Below, piece by piece: positions 15,484 to 23,510 of a stretch of 39,254 nucleotides of DNA. The position numbers and the translations under genes are program-made. This stretch comes from a virus, in IMG/VR virus record IMGVR_UViG_3300036851_000441, positions 1 through 39,254 of that record; one strand, 5' to 3'. The notes under the pieces are model-generated. The model was not told the DNA's origin, searched no databases, and saw only the letters and a program-made list of their open reading frames with translations. How positions within the stretch are numbered: the first letter of the stretch is position 1; each line of letters opens with the position of its first letter.

Positions 15484-16557
15484 TTACGCGTTCAGCACGC
15501 CGCGCAGACGCGCCGCGCCCTTGCCGAAGACCGCCATGCCGATGTATGCCTCGATGCGGATCCGCGACGACGGCTTGGACTCGAGCTGGTCGAAGATGTC
15601 GACCGCGATCGGATCCCCGTCGTCCTTCGGCGAGTTGAACAACCCCATGACGCCGGGGATGTTCTCCGCGTCGGACCACTTCACCGCGTAGATCGACGAT
15701 GCGTTCGTCGCGGTGCCCTGAGTCTCGGTGAAGGGGATGATGTCGGTTCCGTCGCCCTTCTGGCCGATATCCAGCATTGGGATCCCGTTGTAGAACTCGA
15801 CCTTGCGGCCGAACTCGTCCCGCGTCGACTCGTAGTAGCCGAGCCGGCGCGCACTGGCGGCCATCTTCGTGCGAATGGCCTTGTTCATGTAGAGCGCATC
15901 GGGCGCTCCGTCGACGCGACCGAGCGCCTCGTCGAGGGCGTCCAGGAACGCGTGGCCGCCGGCGACGGGTCCGAGCCCGTTTGCCGCGGCGTCGACGACT
16001 TGGTTGCCCGTGAGACGCTTCTTGAGACCGTCGAAGCTGTTCGCATCCACGGCGACGTCGCCGTTGACGAACGTGTCCTGGTACTTGCGGACGGCCGCCT
16101 TGATCTTCAGACGCAGCTGCGTTTCGCGCTGGTCGTTCAGATTCGAACGGGTGCGCTGGATGAACCGGTCGACGTCGGCGTCCCCACCGAGGATCACCAA
16201 CGACTCCGTCTTCTGCGACACGACGCCCGTCGACTCGGCGAACGAAGAGTTGACGGCTCGGAACTCCACGCCCGGCAACGTCGTCTCTTCGTTGTACGCG
16301 AACGCGTTGCCTTCGATCTCCTCGAGCGGGACCTGATCCAGCACCGCCGACTCGAGGATGAACGTTTCGATGACGCCTTGCTGCAGATCGTCTTGCGACA
16401 ACACTGCCGCTTGCGCCAAGGTCACCGCGCCGAGCTGATCGGCGAGGATCCGGTTCCAAGCGCGGCTGAGGCGCGCCCGCATGCTGCGCTCACGCGCAAG
16501 CACACCGGGAAGCGTCACGATCCGCGGCTTGGGGGGAAGGAAAGCCTTAATTTCCAT
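15484..16557 (-). CDS. Major capsid protein (HK97 fold)
   Basis: 357 aa; ATG with GGAGGAG 4 bases upstream, fitting strong expression. N-terminal helix (RERSMRARLSRAWNRILADQ), then a beta/alpha body: VPLEEIEGNAFAYNEET, AVRKYQDTFVNGDVAV, a 'MNKAIRTKMAASAR' helix and a late strand IRIEAYIGMAVFGKGAARL, the usual signature of phage major capsid proteins (P domain with spine helix, then E-loop). It follows the scaffold gene. A protease gene is not seen in the cluster, so maturation may be protease-free or use a fold not recognised here. Confidence 0.9.
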   Translation of the reverse strand: MEIKAFLPPKPRIVTLPGVLARERSMRARLSRAWNRILADQLGAVTLAQAAVLSQDDLQQGVIETFILESAVLDQVPLEEIEGNAFAYNEETTLPGVEFRAVNSSFAESTGVVSQKTESLVILGGDADVDRFIQRTRSNLNDQRETQLRLKIKAAVRKYQDTFVNGDVAVDANSFDGLKKRLTGNQVVDAAANGLGPVAGGHAFLDALDEALGRVDGAPDALYMNKAIRTKMAASARRLGYYESTRDEFGRKVEFYNGIPMLDIGQKGDGTDIIPFTETQGTATNASSIYAVKWSDAENIPGVMGLFNSPKDDGDPIAVDIFDQLESKPSSRIRIEAYIGMAVFGKGAARLRGVLNA

Positions 16558-16596
16558 GTTCTCCTCCTCCGGCCTGACGCCATCAGCGCCGACCGC

Positions 16597-17406
16597 TTAT
16601 TTGTCTTTGAATGCGCGGTCGAGCGCGCGGCGCACGCGATCCGGACCGGGCTTGATCTCTTCGTTGTCCTTGCTTTTGCCACCTCGAGCGCCTTGATCGA
16701 CCTTGCCACGCGTCTTTTTCGTCGTGGACTTGCCGCCGTCGCCGTTGGTTTCGGCGGCCAGATAGGGCTTCTTCTCGAGGAGCTCCTCGATCGCTTCGTC
16801 CATCGCGGACAGCGTCGATTTCTTGAAGTCGCCGTCATCGTCGACCTCGAATTCGTCGAGATCGATCAAGCGAACGGCGTCTTCGGGATCGGCGAGCTTG
16901 GTCGCAGCGCGCGAACGCAGCTCTGCCTTCACCAGCCGGCTGTTTGCGCGGGCCAAGATCTCGTCGCGAGCTTTCTTCTCGGCCTCGGCGCGGATCTCCT
17001 CGACGTCGACCTCTGGTTCCTTGTCGTCGTCTTTGGGCGCCGGCTTCTTCTTTGCACGCTTCGCCTTGCGCTCGAGCTCGGCGACGCGTTCCTCGGCGGC
17101 TTTGCGTGCCCGTTCTGCAGCTCGTTCACGCTTTTCGGCTTCGCGCCGTGCCGTGCGCTCGGCGATCAGAGCTCTCTTGCCCTTGGCGCCGAGCTTGTCG
17201 TCGTCCTCGTCGGGCTTCTTCTTGTTCTTCTTCGAGCCCGCATCGTCGTCATCATCGTCGTCATCGTCATCATCGTCGTCGAGGTCGTCGTCATCATCGT
17301 CATCGGCGGGCGCGCCGCCGGAGACTGCAAAAAACGACGTGCCGTCGGCGAAGATCCAACGTGGTCCGACGAGAATCGGATCGTCGAGAACGAGATCGGT
17401 TCGCAT
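16597..17406 (-). CDS. Scaffold/capsid assembly protein with Asp tract
   Basis: 269 aa, ATG after AGGAG. Residues 9-32 carry the DPILVG...RW-F..DG-S-FA-SGGA motif shared with the tail protein at 4140. Residues 35-55 are almost all Asp (seven, one Leu, then thirteen), and a Lys-rich linker follows. Residues about 80-130 are a charged coiled coil (RTARREAEKRERAAERARKAAEERV). Then ILARANSRLVKAELRSRAATKL and a Lys/Arg C-terminus. Coiled-coil middle and basic C-terminal end before the capsid gene are typical of scaffolds. An N-terminal tag and polyAsp run are not. Confidence 0.8.
   Translation of the reverse strand: MRTDLVLDDPILVGPRWIFADGTSFFAVSGGAPADDDDDDDLDDDDDDDDDDDDDAGSKKNKKKPDEDDDKLGAKGKRALIAERTARREAEKRERAAERARKAAEERVAELERKAKRAKKKPAPKDDDKEPEVDVEEIRAEAEKKARDEILARANSRLVKAELRSRAATKLADPEDAVRLIDLDEFEVDDDGDFKKSTLSAMDEAIEELLEKKPYLAAETNGDGGKSTTKKTRGKVDQGARGGKSKDNEEIKPGPDRVRRALDRAFKDK
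17242..17304 (-). repeat. Poly-aspartate coding tract
   Basis: Twenty-one codons, all but one Asp, made of mixed GAT and GAC triplets (trinucleotide repeat, minus strand). Codon mixture keeps the frame stable. It lies inside the scaffold gene between the shared motif and the coiled coil. Confidence 0.85.
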
Positions 17407-17554
17407 CGCGCGAACTCCTTTCTTCCGGCGTCGCGCCGGCGTTGGTGAAACGTTGGTTTGTGGACGGAGCGCGACCGCGTCCGAACGTGCGGCCCGCCGC
17501 TGGGTCCGCGGTCACGCGCCCCGCGTCTTGCCCGCGGTGTTTAGCGACTGTGAG

Positions 17555-17577
17555 CTACTCGAACATTTTTCGAGTAG
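17555..17577. other. Inverted repeat between MuF and scaffold genes
   Basis: A perfect 9-base stem, ctactcgaa paired with ttcgagtag, and a 5-base loop. No T-tract follows on either strand, so it is not a standard terminator. It lies in the 181-base gap (17407-17587) that holds no gene. Such a hairpin could control relative expression of portal/MuF against scaffold/capsid by processing. Confidence 0.6.
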
Positions 17578-17587
17578 GAGAATTTTC

Positions 17588-18430
17588 CTAGCCGGAAATG
17601 ACGACGAGCTCGGCCAGCGGGCGCTCGGTTACGGTGCTCGGCCAGTCCGGATGGGATTCACGCTTCACCAGATCGGCGAGCTCGACGGCGCCTTGGCGGA
17701 TGAGGTCTGCCTTCGCCTCTCCGCCGGTGCCGACAAACAGCGCGTCCTGCTCGGCCTTGGAAAGCGCAGCGAACAGATCGCGACCTCGAGGCCGCTTCAC
17801 GCTGTCCGGTACGCCGGAGACGACCGGCTCGGCCGTGCACCGACAGCTCGCGTGGATCTCGAGCGCCTTGTTCGTCGCTCGCGTGCCGCCGGCGAGCGCG
17901 AGACACGCGCCGCACGGCTTGGAGTGCGTGACGCGCCGGTACGCCTTGATGCGATCGTCGCTTTGCATCGCATCGGCGAGCGCCATGCGGCCGGCGTCCA
18001 TCACTTCGGTGCGAGCAGTGCGGACCACGCGCGAGAGCCCGGAAGCGAGTGCCTGCTCGGGCGGCCGCCGCTGCACGATCGCGATCTTGATCGCGTACAG
18101 CGCCGGCGCGAGCACGGCGATCAGAGCCCGGCCGTCGCGCGTCTTGCCGGCATAGTTGTTGGGATCGATCCCGATTGGCGACTCGTCGCGGCGCAGCTCG
18201 CTCGAGATGAACGCTGCGAGATACAAATCGCTCAGCGTCACGGCTTGGCGCTGCGCGCCGGCGACCAGCGTCTGCGCCGGTTCGATAAAGCGCGCGAAGC
18301 TGCGATCGAGATCGGCGATGGTGACGTTCTGCCATCCGAGCACGAGCGCTCGTACGGCGCCGTCTCGCATCCCGATCAGGCGGGCGCGATAGGCGTCGGT
18401 GACGCGCAAGCTTTCGGCGCGCGCCGCCAT
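17588..18430 (-). CDS. MuF-like head morphogenesis protein
   Basis: 280 aa. The ATG at 18430 overlaps the portal stop as TGATG. N-terminal helical part with ITRG-like content (NVTIADLDRSFARFIEPAQ), then LSRVVRTARTEVMDAGRMALADA and the C-terminal cysteine motif: HSKPCGACLALAGG, followed by EIHASCRCTAEPV. CxxC plus H..CxC is the signature of Mu gpF-like minor head proteins. The protein sits inside the capsid at the portal and may be ejected with DNA. Order portal-MuF-scaffold-capsid is canonical. Confidence 0.85.
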   Translation of the reverse strand: MAARAESLRVTDAYRARLIGMRDGAVRALVLGWQNVTIADLDRSFARFIEPAQTLVAGAQRQAVTLSDLYLAAFISSELRRDESPIGIDPNNYAGKTRDGRALIAVLAPALYAIKIAIVQRRPPEQALASGLSRVVRTARTEVMDAGRMALADAMQSDDRIKAYRRVTHSKPCGACLALAGGTRATNKALEIHASCRCTAEPVVSGVPDSVKRPRGRDLFAALSKAEQDALFVGTGGEAKADLIRQGAVELADLVKRESHPDWPSTVTERPLAELVVISG

Positions 18431-19857
18431 CACTCGCCGCCGGCGCCGGCACCCACCGGCAAATCGGCGTTGAAGCTTTGCAGGCCGGCGACGAGCTGAT
18501 CGCCGAAGAGCGCTTGCGAGGCCTGCATCTGCTTGAAGCGTGCGATTTGTTGCGGCGTGTAGCCGGCGTCTTCCCAGAGCTGCTCGAGCGGCACGCCGAG
18601 CGCCTGGCGCTTGAGCACGGCGTCGATGTGCTCGCCCTCGGTCCGGCTTTCGGGATCGGCCCAGATCGTCTCCAGCGCGAAGGCATCTGCGCGCTTGTCA
18701 CCCATCGTCTTGAAGCCGAGCCGGATGATCTCTTCCCATCCTTCACCGAAGTAGCGGGCTTTGCGGCGCGTCTTCGCCACGAGGCCCGTCTCCGCGCTCT
18801 TGATCGACTCTCCCGAGGGAAACGATCCCTTGAGGTAGAAGTAGTGCGGCGGGGTTCGCGTTTGCGAGGCGATGTGTTGCACGAGCATCTCGATCGCGTA
18901 GACGTAGCGCTGCAGATCGGTGCCCTCGAACTCGCCGAACTTCGTGTTTTCGGAATCCGAATACCAAAAGCGGTCCATCGCCTGCTTGAACGAGCCCTCG
19001 ATCGGCTTTCCCGTCTCGGGATCCTTCGGAAGCTCGAGGCCGGTCGCCCAGCGCTGGCGAAACGCGGTGTATTCGCTCGCCACCATCATGTCGGCGACGA
19101 GCTTGTTGGTCGCGTCTTGCAACGGAACGACTTTGCGCAGCTCCGATTCGCCGGGCGCGAGCAGTCGCGGCCGGTTCGGGAGCGGAACGACCGGAACAAC
19201 GCCCAGCGGATTGGGCAACGGCCATTGTTCGTTCGCAATCTCGCGCTGAACCCACCGCGTCTCGGCGTTCGGCCGGCGCTTCGCCGAGCGCTCGAACTTG
19301 AAGATCTCCGTCGGCAAGTACAACGTCGCGAATTCGGTGCTGCCGTCGCTCCACCGCTTGAGCGCCGCGGCGCGAACGTGCCGGTTCTCCGCGGACTCTT
19401 CGACGATCATCTCGTTCGGATGCTCGATCGTGATCGTCGGCCAGCCCTTTTTCTGCTCGCCGAACCAGACGAGCCCGTAGCTCTGCTCGCCGATCAGCGC
19501 CTCGACGTGGCCCATCTGCGACTCGGCATCCAAACGATTGCGCTGCCACATCTCCCACGCATCGGCGTCGGCCTTCTGCGGATCCTCGTCGTTCGGATCA
19601 TCAGTCGGGATCCGGAAGCCCTCAACGTCCAGGCGCTCGTCGACGGCGTCGACCACCAGCTCGCACCAGTTGTCGGCGAACTCCTCGAACAGCGAGCCGA
19701 AGGCCTTGCGGAACTTCTCCGTCGCGAAGGCGAGACGGTGTTCACCGCGGTAGTACGCGTCGTATCTTTCGATGCGCCCGCGGCGCTCTTTGAGCTGAAC
19801 GTCCAGCCGCTCGACCCACCACTGCGGCGAGCCCGGCTCGAGTCGTTGACGCGGCAC
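18430..19857 (-). CDS. Portal protein (SPP1 gp6-like)
   Basis: 475 aa, GTG after GGGAGG. Characteristic segments: WWVERLDVQLKERRGRIERYDAYYRGEH, EFADNWCELVVDAVDERLDVEGFR, HVEALIGEQSYGLVWFG, then VVPVVPLPNRPRL, a helix with FRQRWATGLELP, and QTRTPPHYFYLKG plus GESIKSAETGLVAKTRRK. These match phage portal proteins of the SPP1-gp6 class. The protein forms the dodecameric ring through which DNA is packaged. It follows TerL and overlaps MuF. Confidence 0.95.
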   Translation of the reverse strand: MPRQRLEPGSPQWWVERLDVQLKERRGRIERYDAYYRGEHRLAFATEKFRKAFGSLFEEFADNWCELVVDAVDERLDVEGFRIPTDDPNDEDPQKADADAWEMWQRNRLDAESQMGHVEALIGEQSYGLVWFGEQKKGWPTITIEHPNEMIVEESAENRHVRAAALKRWSDGSTEFATLYLPTEIFKFERSAKRRPNAETRWVQREIANEQWPLPNPLGVVPVVPLPNRPRLLAPGESELRKVVPLQDATNKLVADMMVASEYTAFRQRWATGLELPKDPETGKPIEGSFKQAMDRFWYSDSENTKFGEFEGTDLQRYVYAIEMLVQHIASQTRTPPHYFYLKGSFPSGESIKSAETGLVAKTRRKARYFGEGWEEIIRLGFKTMGDKRADAFALETIWADPESRTEGEHIDAVLKRQALGVPLEQLWEDAGYTPQQIARFKQMQASQALFGDQLVAGLQSFNADLPVGAGAGGE

Positions 19858-19866
19858 GCAACCTCC

Positions 19867-21585
19867 CTATTCGCTGCCGAAAGTCCCGGTCCGCTTCTTC
19901 TGGCCGCGCATCCCGCGCTCGATCGCCATGATCTCGGCCACGATCCCGTCGATCCGCTTCGAGCTCTTGAGCCGGTCGGGTTTGACGGGACGGATGTTTC
20001 CGTTCGTGTCTTGGCGGACCTCGACGACGTCGGCCATCCAGCGCAGCACCGGGTTCTTTCCGTGCCGCAATCGCTTGCGCAGCAGCCGGCGTTCGAACTC
20101 TTTCGAAGGCGGAGACAAAGACGCGAAGCCCTGGCGGATCTCGACCATCTCGAGACCCTTCGCCTCGAGCTCCTGGGCGACCTGAAAGGCGTTCCACGGG
20201 TCGAATCCGATCGACCGGATCTTGAAGCGTTTGCGCAGACGCAAGATCTCGTCGCGGACAACGTCGTAATCGATCGCGTTGCCCTCGGTCGTCGCGATCC
20301 AGCCTTCGTCGACCCAGCGCCGGTACGGGACGTGCGTGTATTCCGTCAGGTGGTCGACGTTCTCCTCGGGCATCCAGAAGTACGACAGCACCCAATCGAT
20401 CGGCCCGAGCGCGTCCTGCTCGACGCCCGGGAAAACGAGCTCGAGCGCCGTGATGTCTTGCGTCGCCGAGAGGTCCAGGCCGCCGAAACAATCGCGGCCC
20501 TTGAGCCGCTCCTCGTCGATCGCCGCGTCGCCGTCGTCCCAAATCCCGATGTCGAACCAGCGTGCGGTCTGCTTGGTGCGAAGGTTCAGATGCAGACGCT
20601 TGAACGTGTTCTGGAACGCCGGCCGGACCTGCGCGCCTTCGGCTTGGGTGCGCAGGTACTCGCGCTTGACGGTGACGTCGATCCCGGGATTTGCCTTCTC
20701 CCAGGTCCGCTCGTCGGTCCAGTCGTCTTTCGGATCCGCCGCGTAGATGACGGCGTAAAAAGTCGGGTCTTTGTGATGCCCGCTCGCGATGAGCTCGGCG
20801 TACTCGCGCTTCTCCGCGTAGATCGAGAACTCGTCGCCGGCGTCGGCCGTCGTGATGAAGACGACGAGCGGCTGCTCGCGCGATCCGGTCGCGGTTTCGA
20901 GCACGTCGACGAGATCGCGCTTCTTGTGGGCGTGAACTTCGTCGATGATGACACCGTGCGCGTCGAGGCCGTGCTGGAACGGTGCGTCCGCGCTGAGCAC
21001 GCGGAAGATCGAGCCCGTCTTGGGATACCGCAGGAGGCTCTTCTGGACGTCGACGCGTTTACGGACCGCCGGCGAGAGCTGCACCATGTCGGCCGCCGGG
21101 CCGAAGACGACACGCGCTTGATCCTTCGTACCGGCTGCGGCGTAAACCTGCGCACCGGGCTCGCGATCGGCGCAGAGCAAGTAGAGCGCGATTCCGGCGG
21201 CAAGGGTGCTCTTGCCGTTCTTTCGCGGAATCTCGACCCACGCAGTGCGAACGATCCGGTTTCCGTTCGCGTCGCGCCATCCGAAGATCGGCGCGATGAC
21301 GTACCAGACTTGCCACTCGAGGAGCTGAAACGACTTCCCGCGCCAGCGCCGCCCGGTGACTTGGCGGAGCAATCCGAAGAAGTGAATGACGCGCTCGACC
21401 TCGGACCAGTCGAACCACGCACCCTCGACGTTTGTCGGCGCCGGCGTGACGAGATACGGCTTGGGTACGTGGGCCGGCGGCCGCGGCGGCATTGGCCCTT
21501 TGCGCCGGCGAGCTGCGTGCGGTTCGGCCTTCTTCTTCGGACGCGCCTTAGTCGAAGATGCTGGCGTCCGCGTCTGCTGCGTCAT
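19867..21585 (-). CDS. terL: Terminase large subunit
   Basis: 572 aa from an ATG at 21585 that overlaps the TerS gene by 38 bases; a longer reading from 21729 is Arg/Ser-rich and rejected. ATPase: Walker A PRKNGKST at 120-127, Walker B GVIIDE at 211-216, coupling motif TTADA near 245. Nuclease: D371 in GGLDLSATQDITA, D462 in FDPWNAFQ, D546 in KRIDGIVAEI. This is the packaging motor and headful/cos nuclease. It is at the start of the head genes. All catalytic residues appear intact. Confidence 0.95.
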   Translation of the reverse strand: MTQQTRTPASSTKARPKKKAEPHAARRRKGPMPPRPPAHVPKPYLVTPAPTNVEGAWFDWSEVERVIHFFGLLRQVTGRRWRGKSFQLLEWQVWYVIAPIFGWRDANGNRIVRTAWVEIPRKNGKSTLAAGIALYLLCADREPGAQVYAAAGTKDQARVVFGPAADMVQLSPAVRKRVDVQKSLLRYPKTGSIFRVLSADAPFQHGLDAHGVIIDEVHAHKKRDLVDVLETATGSREQPLVVFITTADAGDEFSIYAEKREYAELIASGHHKDPTFYAVIYAADPKDDWTDERTWEKANPGIDVTVKREYLRTQAEGAQVRPAFQNTFKRLHLNLRTKQTARWFDIGIWDDGDAAIDEERLKGRDCFGGLDLSATQDITALELVFPGVEQDALGPIDWVLSYFWMPEENVDHLTEYTHVPYRRWVDEGWIATTEGNAIDYDVVRDEILRLRKRFKIRSIGFDPWNAFQVAQELEAKGLEMVEIRQGFASLSPPSKEFERRLLRKRLRHGKNPVLRWMADVVEVRQDTNGNIRPVKPDRLKSSKRIDGIVAEIMAIERGMRGQKKRTGTFGSE

Positions 21586-22045
21586 CGCCGGGCGTGATCG
21601 GGATCGGCAAGCGGCCGCGGCTCGAGGGCCCGAGTCCGAGCTCGCTGAGGTAGAAGCGGAGCTGTTGCCGGTACTGGTTCGCCGGCGTGATCGCCGGGTT
21701 TCGAGCAAAGCCGCTCGGCGTCTCGACAAGCAGACCGCGCGTCGTGATCTCGCGCTCGCACTGTTCCAGCCGCGCCACGCACACGCAGTAGTCCGTCAGG
21801 ATCCGCACGTCGATCGGCGAGAGATACCCGAGGTTGTCAAGGATCGGGACGACGCGCTTCCACTCGCGCGCCGCGGCCTTGCGAAGTGGCTCGAGCGGCT
21901 TGCCGCGACCGAAGACGTCCGACCATGTCGGCTCGTTCGGCGCGCCGGACGGCGCCTGCGGCAGTTCCGGGATCGGGCGCTTGCCGGGGTTTCCCTCGAT
22001 GAGCTTGAGATGCGGCGGCTTGGGCTTACGGCCGCGTTTTGCCAC
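21548..22045 (-). CDS. terS: Terminase small subunit (P27 family)
   Basis: 165 aa, GTG start. The start MAKRGRKPKPPHLKLIEGNPGKRP is the P27-family signature (basic, Pro-rich, ending GNPGKR). The body carries LRKAAAREWKRVVPILDNLGYLSPIDVRILTDYCV and a long helix, then NPAITPANQYRQQLRFYLSELGLGP. It recognises the packaging start and regulates TerL. HNH and TerS are close, as in many HK97-like phages, where HNH assists the terminase. Confidence 0.92.
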   Translation of the reverse strand: MAKRGRKPKPPHLKLIEGNPGKRPIPELPQAPSGAPNEPTWSDVFGRGKPLEPLRKAAAREWKRVVPILDNLGYLSPIDVRILTDYCVCVARLEQCEREITTRGLLVETPSGFARNPAITPANQYRQQLRFYLSELGLGPSSRGRLPIPITPGDDAADADASIFD

Positions 22046-22125
22046 TGGGTCACCCGGCGCGGCGCGCCGTCGCGAATCGCTCGCGATCCTTCAGTGTCCC
22101 GAAAGGGGATCGCCCCCTTCGTGGT

Positions 22126-22287
22126 TTACAGCTTGGACACGATCTTCTCGAGCGCCATCCGGATCGCCCGGAACTCGGCGAGAAGATCGACCTTCAATTG
22201 GAGATCTGCGTACTGGCGCGCTTCGTCGTCGAAGAGCAGCTCGTCGCCGAGCTCATTGGCTGCTTGCATCCGGTCGACGAGAGCCAC
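22126..22287 (-). CDS. Small helical protein upstream of terS
   Basis: 53 aa. The GTG at 22287 has a near-perfect GGAGGAG 2-8 bases upstream, so the long N-terminal extension is rejected. The product is one amphipathic helix (ALVDRMQAANELGDELLFDDEARQYADLQ and VDLLAEFRAIRMALEKI), predicted coiled coil. It overlaps the previous gene by 35 bases. Unknown function; might assist terminase or HNH. Confidence 0.6.
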   Translation of the reverse strand: MALVDRMQAANELGDELLFDDEARQYADLQLKVDLLAEFRAIRMALEKIVSKL

Positions 22288-22510
22288 GCTCCTCCTCCCC
22301 GCTGCGTGACAACGGCCGGTGGACGCGGAAATCGGAGCGCCCGCAGTCGGAGCAGAATTCCAAGTCGACGAGCTGCGCCTGGCGGCCGACGTACAGGATC
22401 CCGGGAAAGCGCCCGACGCTCGGGAGCAGGCAGTGATCGCACCACACGCCGAACTCCTGCACGCCGAGATGCTCGAATCGGATCTCGAGAACGAGGTTGG
22501 AGGACGCCAC
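22253..22510 (-). CDS. Small zinc-ribbon protein
   Basis: 85 aa from GTG at 22510, AAGG 8 bases upstream (a TTG at 22546 is the alternative). Beta-rich start (NLVLEIRFEHLGVQEFG), then two CxxC pairs, WCDHC and FCSDCG about 40 residues apart, forming a zinc ribbon, and a highly charged C-terminus. It is likely a nucleic-acid-binding or structural zinc protein. Neighbours are terS and the HExxH protein. Confidence 0.65.
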   Translation of the reverse strand: MASSNLVLEIRFEHLGVQEFGVWCDHCLLPSVGRFPGILYVGRQAQLVDLEFCSDCGRSDFRVHRPLSRSGEEERGSRRPDASSQ

Positions 22511-22564
22511 GAGCAACCTTCCCTCAACAAATTCCGCCGGAATCAAGGGCCTTTTGCAAATTAG

Positions 22565-22584
22565 GCGATTTCGCGAATTTCGCG
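22565..22584. repeat. Two overlapping palindromes upstream of the terminase genes
   Basis: gcgatttcgc (22565-22574) and gcgaatttcgc (22573-22583) overlap in a short AT-rich patch of a non-coding stretch. Close to terS and 3' of the HExxH gene, they could be an operator or part of the packaging recognition site. No sequence identity to a known pac site is claimed. Confidence 0.45.
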
Positions 22585-22626
22585 GCCGCGTGCGGAAGCC
22601 TCCCCGGTGGTCCTAGAGCTCCCCGT

Positions 22627-23013
22627 TTACCATTGGTACCCCACCCCCATCGGGGGTAGGGCCGAACCCAGACCAAACAAAGCTCGCTCGAGGCGGACGA
22701 TGGCCTGCTCCCGCAATCCATCGTTGTCGCTTCCGTCGACGCAGTCCCAGGCGAACAGAACAATGTGCAGGAGCTCGTGCACCATGCTTTGTTCGACGGA
22801 AACTTGATCGACCCACGATGGGTCTCGATCGCTTGGTTCGACGATCGTGATCTTCGCGCTCAAACAAAGTGGGCCTAGTTCGACCTCGGAGGAGCGGCCA
22901 TGCTTCGAGGTCTCGTGGTACCGAATGTACCGGGCACTTATTTTCCACCCCCCCAGTCCGAGAATTTCTGACCACTTCTGGACCAGGGGTTCAAGTTCGG
23001 GGCGGTCCTCCAA
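22627..23013 (-). CDS. Putative HExxH zinc metalloprotease-like protein
   Basis: 128 aa, TTG start with AAGGAG upstream. MVHELLHIVLF holds the HExxH zinc-binding motif (H79, E80, H83), and E102 in REQAIVRLERAL is a good candidate third ligand, the order of small gluzincin/SprT-like minimal zincins. The start (LEPLVQKWSEILGLGGWKISARYI) is typical of the same group. Roles in other phages are unknown; cleavage of a structural or host protein is possible. It overlaps HNH by 23 bases and ends close to a short GC hairpin. A non-enzymatic use of the fold cannot be excluded. Confidence 0.72.
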   Translation of the reverse strand: MEDRPELEPLVQKWSEILGLGGWKISARYIRYHETSKHGRSSEVELGPLCLSAKITIVEPSDRDPSWVDQVSVEQSMVHELLHIVLFAWDCVDGSDNDGLREQAIVRLERALFGLGSALPPMGVGYQW

Positions 23014-23338
23014 AACCTTGCTCCTTCGCCGTCTTCATGCGGTGATGCGGACCGCACAATCCTTGAAGATTGGGCCGGGCGTGCGTTCCGCCGTGACGCA
23101 ACGGCACGATGTGGTCGACCTCGGTCGGTGCCTCGTAACAATCGACGACCGCGCAGAACGGCTGCTCGCGAAGGACACGTCGCCGGACGCTCGGCCAAAT
23201 CCCGCCGTAGCTCCGGTACGTCTGACGCTTCTTGTGCAATCGATCGGCGCGCCGGCGACACTCGTCGCAGCGTCCGCCTCCTTCGACGAGCTGCTCACAG
23301 CTGGGCGTGGTGCACTTGCGGCGGGGTCGGCGCGGCAT
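22991..23338 (-). CDS. HNH endonuclease
   Basis: 115 aa from ATG at 23338 after GGAGG. CTTPSCEQL and RCDECRRR give an N-terminal zinc knuckle. The HNH core is EVDHIVPLRHGG (D75, H76), N90 in HARPNLQGL and CGPHH with H98, H99. In HK97-like phages an HNH protein beside the terminase is needed for specific packaging cleavage (known for HK97 gp74 relatives); that role is likely here. It is the first gene after the likely late promoter. Confidence 0.9.
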   Translation of the reverse strand: MPRRPRRKCTTPSCEQLVEGGGRCDECRRRADRLHKKRQTYRSYGGIWPSVRRRVLREQPFCAVVDCYEAPTEVDHIVPLRHGGTHARPNLQGLCGPHHRMKTAKEQGFGGPPRT

Positions 23339-23355
23339 CGCGAATCGTCCTCCGA

Positions 23356-23392
23356 ACAAAACAAAAAGCTCCCCGAGCGACACGCCTGGGGA
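23356..23392 (-). terminator. Possible intrinsic terminator before the HNH gene
   Basis: On the minus strand a short G/C stem (TCCCC paired with GGGGA, one extra G-T pair, 11-base loop) is followed by GC and then TTTTTGTTTTG. It lies between the lipoprotein gene and HNH. It could end the early operon or, being directly after a possible promoter, attenuate the late operon unless antitermination acts. Confidence 0.5.
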
Positions 23393-23403
23393 ACTCTAGA
23401 TCC

Positions 23404-23432
23404 AAAATACGGGCGGTTGTTGCGTTTGTCCA
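23404..23432 (-). promoter_or_regulatory. Possible leftward late promoter
   Basis: On the minus strand TGGACA and TATTTT are separated by exactly 17 bases, in the only longer non-coding gap of this part (23393-23510). The expected start near 23397 precedes the HNH and terminase genes. It would be a sigma70-type promoter for the packaging, head, tail and lysis operon. The terminator-like hairpin directly after its start is odd. Confidence 0.45.
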
Positions 23433-23510
23433 GCACACACGGCATCGCGTCCAGCGTGACTATCGAGGCAGCTCTAACAAGCATCTAACTAGAGGCTCGA
23501 CCCGAGAAGA

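Noticed and set aside
17242-17304. Phase-variable tract in the scaffold gene
   Set aside because: It is a trinucleotide Asp tract with mixed codons; length changes would keep the frame.
15355-17448. 697-codon plus-strand open frame
   Set aside because: Antisense to capsid and scaffold genes; no recognisable domain.
18478-21597. 1039-codon plus-strand open frame
   Set aside because: It lies opposite portal and terL and has Arg/Leu/Asp-rich composition typical of an antisense frame in high-GC DNA.
22524-22763. 79-codon minus-strand ORF next to the HExxH gene
   Set aside because: Out of frame with the HExxH protein, low-complexity, no ribosome site.
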